Shown here: positions 24,703-33,187 of the stretch, piece after piece
Position numbering within the stretch: position 1 is the first letter of the stretch
Layout: each line of letters opens with the position of its first letter
Assembly: GCA_900893395.1 (NCBI GenBank)
Contig: CAAHFI010893560.1
Span: forward strand, 1 to 33,187
Origin: Euglena gracilis
Lineage: Eukaryota; Euglenozoa; Euglenophyceae; Euglenales; Euglenaceae
Direction of reading: 5' to 3'
DNA length: 33,187 bases
Program-made: the position numbers and the translations under genes
Notes under the pieces: generated by a model
What the model saw: only the letters and a program-made list of their open reading frames with translations
Told to the model about the DNA's origin: nothing
Database searches by the model: none

Positions 24703-27700
24703 TTTGTGACCGTTTGTGACCGTTTGTGACCGTTTGTGACCGTTTGTGACCGTTTGTGACCGTTTGTGACCGTTTGTGACCGTTTGTGACCGTTTGTGAC
24801 CGTTTGTGACCGTTTGTGACCGTTTGTGACCGTTTGTGACCGTTTGTGACCGTTTGTGACCGTTTGTGACCGTTTGTGACCGTTTGTGACCGTTTGTGAC
24901 CGTTTGTGACCGTTTGTGACCGTTTGTGACCGTTTGTGACCGTTTGTGACCGTTTGTGACCGTTTGTGACCGTTTGTGACCGTTTGTGACCGTTTGTGAC
25001 CGTTTGTGACCGTTTGTGACCGTTTGTGACCGTTTGTGACCGTTTGTGACCGTTTGTGACCGTTTGTGACCGTTTGTGACCGTTTGTGACCGTTTGTGAC
25101 CGTTTGTGACCGTTTGTGACCGTTTGTGACCGTTTGTGACCGTTTGTGACCGTTTGTGACCGTTTGTGACCGTTTGTGACCGTTTGTGACCGTTTGTGAC
25201 CGTTTGTGACCGTTTGTGACCGTTTGTGACCGTTTGTGACCGTTTGTGACCGTTTGTGACCGTTTGTGACCGTTTGTGACCGTTTGTGACCGTTTGTGAC
25301 CGTTTGTGACCGTTTGTGACCGTTTGTGACCGTTTGTGACCGTTTGTGACCGTTTGTGACCGTTTGTGACCGTTTGTGACCGTTTGTGACCGTTTGTGAC
25401 CGTTTGTGACCGTTTGTGACCGTTTGTGACCGTTTGTGACCGTTTGTGACCGTTTGTGACCGTTTGTGACCGTTTGTGACCGTTTGTGACCGTTTGTGAC
25501 CGTTTGTGACCGTTTGTGACCGTTTGTGACCGTTTGTGACCGTTTGTGACCGTTTGTGACCGTTTGTGACCGTTTGTGACCGTTTGTGACCGTTTGTGAC
25601 CGTTTGTGACCGTTTGTGACCGTTTGTGACCGTTTGTGACCGTTTGTGACCGTTTGTGACCGTTTGTGACCGTTTGTGACCGTTTGTGACCGTTTGTGAC
25701 CGTTTGTGACCGTTTGTGACCGTTTGTGACCGTTTGTGACCGTTTGTGACCGTTTGTGACCGTTTGTGACCGTTTGTGACCGTTTGTGACCGTTTGTGAC
25801 CGTTTGTGACCGTTTGTGACCGTTTGTGACCGTTTGTGACCGTTTGTGACCGTTTGTGACCGTTTGTGACCGTTTGTGACCGTTTGTGACCGTTTGTGAC
25901 CGTTTGTGACCGTTTGTGACCGTTTGTGACCGTTTGTGACCGTTTGTGACCGTTTGTGACCGTTTGTGACCGTTTGTGACCGTTTGTGACCGTTTGTGAC
26001 CGTTTGTGACCGTTTGTGACCGTTTGTGACCGTTTGTGACCGTTTGTGACCGTTTGTGACCGTTTGTGACCGTTTGTGACCGTTTGTGACCGTTTGTGAC
26101 CGTTTGTGACCGTTTGTGACCGTTTGTGACCGTTTGTGACCGTTTGTGACCGTTTGTGACCGTTTGTGACCGTTTGTGACCGTTTGTGACCGTTTGTGAC
26201 CGTTTGTGACCGTTTGTGACCGTTTGTGACCGTTTGTGACCGTTTGTGACCGTTTGTGACCGTTTGTGACCGTTTGTGACCGTTTGTGACCGTTTGTGAC
26301 CGTTTGTGACCGTTTGTGACCGTTTGTGACCGTTTGTGACCGTTTGTGACCGTTTGTGACCGTTTGTGACCGTTTGTGACCGTTTGTGACCGTTTGTGAC
26401 CGTTTGTGACCGTTTGTGACCGTTTGTGACCGTTTGTGACCGTTTGTGACCGTTTGTGACCGTTTGTGACCGTTTGTGACCGTTTGTGACCGTTTGTGAC
26501 CGTTTGTGACCGTTTGTGACCGTTTGTGACCGTTTGTGACCGTTTGTGACCGTTTGTGACCGTTTGTGACCGTTTGTGACCGTTTGTGACCGTTTGTGAC
26601 CGTTTGTGACCGTTTGTGACCGTTTGTGACCGTTTGTGACCGTTTGTGACCGTTTGTGACCGTTTGTGACCGTTTGTGACCGTTTGTGACCGTTTGTGAC
26701 CGTTTGTGACCGTTTGTGACCGTTTGTGACCGTTTGTGACCGTTTGTGACCGTTTGTGACCGTTTGTGACCGTTTGTGACCGTTTGTGACCGTTTGTGAC
26801 CGTTTGTGACCGTTTGTGACCGTTTGTGACCGTTTGTGACCGTTTGTGACCGTTTGTGACCGTTTGTGACCGTTTGTGACCGTTTGTGACCGTTTGTGAC
26901 CGTTTGTGACCGTTTGTGACCGTTTGTGACCGTTTGTGACCGTTTGTGACCGTTTGTGACCGTTTGTGACCGTTTGTGACCGTTTGTGACCGTTTGTGAC
27001 CGTTTGTGACCGTTTGTGACCGTTTGTGACCGTTTGTGACCGTTTGTGACCGTTTGTGACCGTTTGTGACCGTTTGTGACCGTTTGTGACCGTTTGTGAC
27101 CGTTTGTGACCGTTTGTGACCGTTTGTGACCGTTTGTGACCGTTTGTGACCGTTTGTGACCGTTTGTGACCGTTTGTGACCGTTTGTGACCGTTTGTGAC
27201 CGTTTGTGACCGTTTGTGACCGTTTGTGACCGTTTGTGACCGTTTGTGACCGTTTGTGACCGTTTGTGACCGTTTGTGACCGTTTGTGACCGTTTGTGAC
27301 CGTTTGTGACCGTTTGTGACCGTTTGTGACCGTTTGTGACCGTTTGTGACCGTTTGTGACCGTTTGTGACCGTTTGTGACCGTTTGTGACCGTTTGTGAC
27401 CGTTTGTGACCGTTTGTGACCGTTTGTGACCGTTTGTGACCGTTTGTGACCGTTTGTGACCGTTTGTGACCGTTTGTGACCGTTTGTGACCGTTTGTGAC
27501 CGTTTGTGACCGTTTGTGACCGTTTGTGACCGTTTGTGACCGTTTGTGACCGTTTGTGACCGTTTGTGACCGTTTGTGACCGTTTGTGACCGTTTGTGAC
27601 CGTTTGTGACCGTTTGTGACCGTTTGTGACCGTTTGTGACCGTTTGTGACCGTTTGTGACCGTTTGTGACCGTTTGTGACCGTTTGTGACCGTTTGTGAC

Positions 27701-27802
27701 CGTTTGTGACCGTTTGTGACCGTTTGTGACCGTTTGTGACCGTTTGTGACCGTTTGTGACCGTTTGTGACCGTTTGTGACCGTTTGTGACCGTTTGTGAC
27801 CG
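24703..27802. repeat. Homogeneous block, 310 exact decamers
   Basis: There are 3,100 bases of exact TTTGTGACCG units between the half-unit loss on the left and an 11-base unit TTTTGTGACCG at 27803-27813 on the right. No other change was seen. Confidence 0.92.
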
Positions 27803-27813
27803 TTTTGTGACCG

Positions 27814-29569
27814 TTTGTGACCGTTTGTGACCGTTTGTGACCGTTTGTGACCGTTTGTGACCGTTTGTGACCGTTTGTGACCGTTTGTGACCGTTTGTGA
27901 CCGTTTGTGACCGTTTGTGACCGTTTGTGACCGTTTGTGACCGTTTGTGACCGTTTGTGACCGTTTGTGACCGTTTGTGACCGTTTGTGACCGTTTGTGA
28001 CCGTTTGTGACCGTTTGTGACCGTTTGTGACCGTTTGTGACCGTTTGTGACCGTTTGTGACCGTTTGTGACCGTTTGTGACCGTTTGTGACCGTTTGTGA
28101 CCGTTTGTGACCGTTTGTGACCGTTTGTGACCGTTTGTGACCGTTTGTGACCGTTTGTGACCGTTTGTGACCGTTTGTGACCGTTTGTGACCGTTTGTGA
28201 CCGTTTGTGACCGTTTGTGACCGTTTGTGACCGTTTGTGACCGTTTGTGACCGTTTGTGACCGTTTGTGACCGTTTGTGACCGTTTGTGACCGTTTGTGA
28301 CCGTTTGTGACCGTTTGTGACCGTTTGTGACCGTTTGTGACCGTTTGTGACCGTTTGTGACCGTTTGTGACCGTTTGTGACCGTTTGTGACCGTTTGTGA
28401 CCGTTTGTGACCGTTTGTGACCGTTTGTGACCGTTTGTGACCGTTTGTGACCGTTTGTGACCGTTTGTGACCGTTTGTGACCGTTTGTGACCGTTTGTGA
28501 CCGTTTGTGACCGTTTGTGACCGTTTGTGACCGTTTGTGACCGTTTGTGACCGTTTGTGACCGTTTGACCGTTTGTGACCGTTTGTGACCGTTTGTGACC
28601 GTTTGTGACCGTTTGTGACCGTTTGTGACCGTTTGTGACCGTTTGTGACCGTTTGTGACCGTTTGTGACCGTTTGTGACCGTTTGTGACCGTTTGTGACC
28701 GTTTGTGACCGTTTGTGACCGTTTGTGACCGTTTGTGACCGTTTGTGACCGTTTGTGACCGTTTGTGACCGTTTGTGACCGTTTGTGACCGTTTGTGACC
28801 GTTTGTGACCGTTTGTGACCGTTTGTGACCGTTTGTGACCGTTTGTGACCGTTTGTGACCGTTTGTGACCGTTTGTGACCGTTTGTGACCGTTTGTGACC
28901 GTTTGTGACCGTTTGTGACCGTTTGTGACCGTTTGTGACCGTTTGTGACCGTTTGTGACCGTTTGTGACCGTTTGTGACCGTTTGTGACCGTTTGTGACC
29001 GTTTGTGACCGTTTGTGACCGTTTGTGACCGTTTGTGACCGTTTGTGACCGTTTTGACCGTTTGTGACCGTTTGTGACCGTTTGTGACCGTTTGTGACCG
29101 TTTGTGACCGTTTGTGACCGTTTGTGACCGTTTGTGACCGTTTGTGACCGTTTGTGACCGTTTGTGACCGTTTGTGACCGTTTGTGACCGTTTGTGACCG
29201 TTTGTGACCGTTTGTGACCGTTTGTGACCGTTTGTGACCGTTTGTGACCGTTTGTGACCGTTTGTGACCGTTTGTGACGTTTGTGACCGTTTGTGACCGT
29301 TTGTGACCGTTTGTGACCGTTTGTGACCGTTTGTGACCGTTTGTGACCGTTTGTGACCGTTTGTGACCGTTTGTGACCGTTTGTGACCGTTTGTGACCGT
29401 TTGTGACCGTTTGTGACCGTTTGTGACCGTTTGTGACCGTTTGTGACCGTTTGTGACCGTTTGTGACCGTTTGTGACCGTTTGTGACCGTTTGTGACCGT
29501 TTGTGACCGTTTGTGACCGTTTGTGACCGTTTGTGACCGTTTGTGACCGTTTGTGACCGTTTGTGACCG
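27814..29569. repeat. Homogeneous runs of 75, 48, 21 and 29 decamers
   Basis: Exact runs lie at 27814-28563 (75 units), 28572-29051 (48), 29061-29270 (21) and 29280-29569 (29). The separators are single units: TTTGACCG at 28564-28571 (GT lost), TTTTGACCG at 29052-29060 and TTTGTGACG at 29271-29279 (one C lost). Run length falls toward the right end of the arm, mirroring 9379-10639 on the other arm. Confidence 0.91.
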
Positions 29570-30897
29570 TTTGTGACTGTTTGTGACCGTTTGTGACTTT
29601 GTGACCGTTTGTGACCGTTTGTGACCGTTTGTGACCGTTTGTGACCGTTTGTGACCGTTTGTGACCGTTTGTGACCGTTTGTGACCGTTTGTGACCGTTT
29701 GTGACCGTTTGTGACCGTTTGTGACCGTTTGTGACCGTTTGTGACCGTTTGTGACCGTTTGTGACCGTTTTGTGACCGTTTGTGACCGTTTGTGACCGTT
29801 TTGACCGTTTGTGACCGTTTGTGACCGTTTGTGACCGTTTGTGACCGTTTGTGACCGTTTGTGACCGTTTGTGACCGTTTGTGACCGTTTGTGACCGTTT
29901 GTGACCGTTTGTGACCGTTTGTGACCGTTTGTGACCGTTTGTGACCGTTTGTGACCGTTTGTGACCGTTTGTGACCGTTTGTGACCTGTTTGTGACTGTT
30001 TGTGACCGTTTGTGACCGTTTGTGACCGTTTGTGACCGTTTGTGACCGTTTGTGACCGTTTGTGACCGTTTGTGACCGTTTGTGACCGTTTGTGACCGTT
30101 TGTGACCGTTTGTGACCGTTTGTGACCGTTTGTGACCGTTTGTGACCGTTTGTGACCGTTTGTGACCGTTTGTGACCGTTTGTGACCGTTTGTGACCGTT
30201 TGTCACCGTTTGTGACCGTTTTGACCGTTTGTGACCGTTTGTGACCGTTTGTGACCGTTTGTGACCGTTTGTGACCGTTTGTGACCGTTTGTGACCGTTT
30301 GTGACCGTTTGTGACCGTTTGTGACCGTTTGTGACCGTTTGTGACCGTTTGTGACCGTTTGTGACCGTTTGTGACCGTTTGTGACCGTTTGTGACCGTTT
30401 GTGACCGTTTGTGACCGTTTGTGACCGTTTGTGACCGTTTGTGACCGTTTGTGACCGTTTGTGACCGTTTGTGACCGTTTGTGACCGTTTGTGACCGTTT
30501 GTGACCGTTTGTGACCGTTTGTGACCGTTTGTGACCGTTTGTGACCGTTTGTGACCGTTTGTGTGACCGTTTGTGACCGTTTGTGACCGTTTGTGACCGT
30601 TTGTGACCGTTTGTGACCGTTTGTGACCGTTTGTGACCGTTTGTGACCGTTTGTGACCGTTTGTGACCGTTTGTGACCGTTTGTGACCGTTTGTGACCGT
30701 TTGTGACCGTTTGTGACCGTTTGTGACCGTTTGTGACCGTTGTGACCGTTGTGACCGTTTGTGACCGTTTGTGACCGTTTGTGACCGTTTGTGACCGTTT
30801 GTGACCGTTTGTGACCGTTTGTGACCGTTTGTGACCGTTTGTGACCGTTTGTGACCGTTTGTGACCGTTTGTGACCGTTTGTGACCGTTTGTGACCG
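29570..30897. repeat. Right transition zone
   Basis: Exact runs include 29598-29767 (17 units), 29808-29977 (17), 29999-30198 (20), 30228-30557 (33), 30570-30739 (17) and 30758-30897 (14). Altered units between them include TTTGTGACTG at 29570-29579 and 29989-29998 (CpG to TpG), TTTGTGACCTG at 29978-29988, TTTGTCACCG at 30199-30208 and TTTGTGTGACCG at 30558-30569. Two 9-base TTGTGACCG units lie side by side at 30740-30757. Confidence 0.9.
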
Positions 30898-33187
30898 TTT
30901 TGTGACCGTTTGTGACCGTTTGTGACCGTTTGTGACCGTTTGACGTTTGTGACCGTTTGTGACCGTTTGTGACCGTTTGTGACCGTTTGTGACCGTTTGT
31001 GACCGTTTGTGACGTTTGTGACCGTTGTGACCGTTTGTGACCGTTTGTGACCGTTTGACCGTTTGTGACGTTTGTGACGTTTGTGACCGTTTGTGACCGT
31101 TTGTGACCGTTTGTGCCGTTTGTGACCGTTTGTGACCGTTTGTGACCTTTGTGACCGTTTGTGACCGTTTTGTGACCGTTTGTGACCGTTTGTGACCGTT
31201 TGTGACCGTTTGTGACCGTTTGTGACCGTTTGTGACCGTTTGTGACCGTTTGTGACCGTTTGTGACCGTTTGTGACCGTTTGTGACCGTTTGTGACGTTT
31301 GTGACCGTTTGTGACCGTTTGTGACCGTTTGTGACCGTTTGTGACCGTTTGTGACCGTTTGTGACCGTTTGTGACCGTTTGTGACGTTTGTGACCGTTTG
31401 TGACCGTTTGTGACCGTTTTGACCGTTTTGACCGTTTGTGATGTTTGTGACCGTTTGTGACCGTTTGTGACCGTTTGTGACCGTTTGTGACCGTTTGTGA
31501 CGTTTTTGACCGTTTGTGACCGTTTGTGACGTTTGTGACCGTTTGTGACCGTTTGTGACCGTTTGTGACCGTTTGTGACCGTTTGTGACCGTTTGTGACC
31601 GTTTGTGACCGTTTGTGACCGTTTGTGACCGTTTGTGACCGTTTGTGACCGTTTGTGACCGTTTGTGACCGTTTTGTGACCGTTTGTGACCGTTTGTGAC
31701 CGTTTGTGACCGTTTGTGACCGTTTGTGACGTTGTGACCGTTGTGACCGTTTGTGACCGTTTGTGACGTTTGTGACCGTTTGACCGTTTTGTGACCGTTT
31801 GTGACCGTTTGTGACCGTTTGTGACCGTTTGTGACCGTTTGTGACCGTTTTGTGACCGTTTGTGACCGTTTGTGACCGTTTGTGACCGTTTGTGACCGTT
31901 TGTGACCGTTTGTGACCGTTTGTGACCGTTTTGTGACCGTTTGTGACCGTTTGTGACCGTTTGTGACCGTTTGTGACCGTTTGTGACCGTTTGTGACCGT
32001 TTGTGACCGTTTGTGACGTTTGTGACCGTTTGTGACCGTTTGTGACCGTTTGTGACCGTTTGTGACCGTTTGTGACCGTTTGTGACCGTTTTGTGACCGT
32101 TTGTGACCGTTTGTGACCGTTTGTGACCGTTTGTGACCGTTTGTGACCGTTTGTGACCGTTTGTGACCGTTTGTGACCGTTTGTGACCGTTTGTGACCGT
32201 TTGTGACCGTTTGTGACCGTTTTGTGACCGTTTGTGACCGTTTGTGACCGTTTGTGACCGTTTGTGACGTTTGTGACCGTTTGTGACCGTTGGACCGTTT
32301 GTGACCGTTTGTGACGTTTGTGACCGTTTGTGACCGTTGTGACCGTTTTGACCGTTTGTGACCGTTTGTGACCGTTTGTGACCGTTTGTGACCGTTTGTG
32401 ACCGTTTGTGACCGTTTGTGACCGTTTGTGACCGTTTGTGACCGTTTGTGACCGTTTGTGACCGTTTGTGACCGTTTGTGACCGTTTGTGACCGTTTGTG
32501 ACCGTTTGTGACCGTTTGTGACGTTTGTGACCGTTTGTGACCGTTTGTGACGTTTGTGACGTTTGTGACCGTTTGTGACCGTTTGTGACCGTTTGTGACC
32601 GTTTGTGACCGTTTGTTGACTGTTTGTGACCGTTTGTGACCGTTTGTGACCGTTTGTGACCGTTGTGTGACCGTTTTGTGACCGTTTGTGACCGTTTGTG
32701 ACCGTTTGTGACCGTTTGTGACCGTTTGTGACCGTTTGTGACCGTTTGTGACCGTTTTGTGACCGTTTGTGACCGTTTGGACCGTTTGTGACCGTTTGTG
32801 ACCGTTTTGACCGTTTGTGACCGTTTGTACCGTTTTGTGACCGTTTGTGACCGTTTGTGACCGTTTGTGACCGTTTGTGACCGTTTGTGACCGTTTGTGA
32901 CCGTTTGTGACCGTTTGTGACCGTTTGTGACCGTTTGTGACCGTTTGTGACCGTTTGTGACCGTTTGTGACCGTTTGTGACCGTTTTGACCGTTTGTGTG
33001 ACCGTTTGTGACCGTTTGTGACCGTTTGTGACCGTTTTTGAACGTTTGTGACCGTTTGTGACTGTTTGTGACCGTTTGTGACCGTTTGTGACCGTTTGTG
33101 ACCGTTTGTGACCGTTTGTGACCGTTTGTGACGTTTTGACGTTGTGACCGTTTGTTTTTGTGACGTTTGTGACCGTTTGTGACCGTT
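30898..33187. repeat. Right variant-rich zone of the array
   Basis: Indel-bearing units are frequent from the TTTTGTGACCG at 30898 to the end of the window. Most changes are TTTT, TT or GACG units, with occasional TTTGACCG and GT gains (near 32665 and 32996). Clean runs include 31179-31288 (11 units), 31532-31671 (14), 32355-32514 (16) and 32844-32983 (14). The last 70 bases are disordered again, with GACGTTTTGACG and TTTGTTTTTGTGACG. The window stops inside a unit without reaching unique DNA. No gene is visible. Confidence 0.94.

Larger units (their letters stand above)
579..30206 (-). other. Repeat-generated open frame of 9,875 codons, probably not a gene
   Basis: The - strand frame runs from a GTG at 30206-30204 to a TGA at 581-579. 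It encodes almost only the decapeptide TVTNGHKRSQ, close to 1,000 times. The residues per repeat are two T and one each of V, N, G, H, K, R, S and Q, so the product would be strongly basic and low in complexity, at about 1.1 MDa. It would have no signal peptide, membrane segment or recognisable domain. All ten trinucleotides of CGGTCACAAA are sense codons, and a 10-base period rotates the frame, so any frame stays open and indels are harmless. There is no unique N- or C-terminal sequence, no visible ribosome binding site or promoter, and the start exists only through one rare base change. I infer that this is not a protein-coding gene. Confidence 0.9.
1..33187. repeat. Decamer satellite array, unit TTTGTGACCG / CGGTCACAAA
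   Basis: Every part of the window can be read as head-to-tail copies of the 10-base unit TTTGTGACCG, always in the same orientation; I saw no inverted segment. The unit has T4 G3 C2 A1 on the + strand, so it is 50% GC with one CpG. At one unit per 10 bases there are about 3,300 copies. Altered units are mostly 8, 9, 11 or 12 bases long, through gain or loss of one T in TTT, one C in CC, or a GT pair; substitutions are fewer. No unique DNA interrupts the array and none flanks it within the window. Simple satellites of this kind usually occupy pericentromeric, subtelomeric or other heterochromatic blocks in eukaryotes. That placement is inference: no neighbouring sequence is available to test it. 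Confidence 0.99.

Noticed and set aside
579-30206. A genuine giant gene for a 9,875-residue basic repeat protein
   Set aside because: The frame is open because the - strand unit has no stop in any register. It has no unique ends, its GTG start comes from a single rare base change, and its unit period of 10 shows no adjustment to multiples of 3. Coding repeats normally keep indels to multiples of 3; here 1- and 2-base indels are common.
1-33187. CRISPR array
   Set aside because: There are no spacers: the 10-base units abut directly, and no cas-like genes are present.
1-33187. Telomere repeat
   Set aside because: Neither strand has the G-run (two or more consecutive G with T/A) typical of telomeres in the needed pattern. 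The G-richer strand has isolated Gs in TTTGTGACCG, and no chromosome end or subtelomeric structure is visible.
1-33187. G-quadruplex, hairpin or cruciform-forming repeat
   Set aside because: There are no GG or longer G runs on the + strand unit and only one GG on the - strand unit. The + strand has GTGACC but not its complement GGTCAC, so long self-pairing within a strand is not expected.
1-33187. Bacterial CRP sites or origin iterons
   Set aside because: TGTGA occurs in each unit, but the CRP site needs TGTGA facing TCACA at a fixed distance, and all units here have one orientation. Plasmid iterons are longer units in arrays of tens, not thousands, and no replication gene is present.
1-33187. 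Forkhead or SOX binding sites in ACAAAC
   Set aside because: The - strand ACAAACG misses the last base of the forkhead core RYAAAYA and lacks the final G of the SOX core ACAAAG, so the match is weaker than the nuclear receptor and MYB cores noted.
1-33187. tRNA, rRNA or other structured RNA genes
   Set aside because: No sequence outside the decamer and its variants exists in the window.

Overview
The whole 33,187-base window is one tandem array of a 10-base unit. Read on the + strand the unit is TTTGTGACCG; its complement is CGGTCACAAA. The array holds about 3,300 copies. There is no unique sequence at either end and no recognisable gene, RNA gene, transposon or CRISPR array. The window both begins and ends inside the array, so its true borders are not visible. 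Uninterrupted decamer satellites of this size are typical of eukaryotic heterochromatin, so I infer a eukaryotic genome. Nothing here identifies the species.

Layout. (1) 1-1539: left zone of mixed exact and altered units. (2) 1540-10639: homogeneous arm, mainly one run of 783 exact units (1540-9369), then runs of 49, 40, 7 and 27 separated by single units 1 base short or long. (3) 10640-12805: transition zone where indel-bearing units become more frequent. (4) 12806-16097: the most degraded core, with substitutions and indels every few units. (5) 16098-29569: second homogeneous arm, with runs of 859, 310, 75, 48, 21 and 29 exact units. (6) 29570-30897: right transition. (7) 30898-33187: right degraded zone. 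The exact runs in the two arms add up to about 22.5 kb, roughly two thirds of the window.

The single very long reading frame, 579-30206 on the - strand (9,875 codons), is best explained as a by-product of the repeat. The - strand unit contains no stop in any frame. Because 10 is not divisible by 3, all three frames spell the same ten residues in rotation (TVTNGHKRSQ), so indels do not close the frame. On the + strand the unit contains TGA, which closes every frame within 30 bases.

Features of interest lie in the repeat itself: helical-repeat phasing of TTT and GACCG, one CpG per 10 bases, strand asymmetry, a direct-repeat arrangement of GGTCA half-sites spaced like DR4 nuclear receptor elements, and a MYB-type AACGG core in every unit. 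The sharp contrast between near-perfect arms and degraded zones may reflect array evolution or sequencing and assembly quality; the sequence alone cannot decide. Run lengths were obtained by following the repeat phase by eye along the printed rows, so a rare substitution inside a long run could have been missed.
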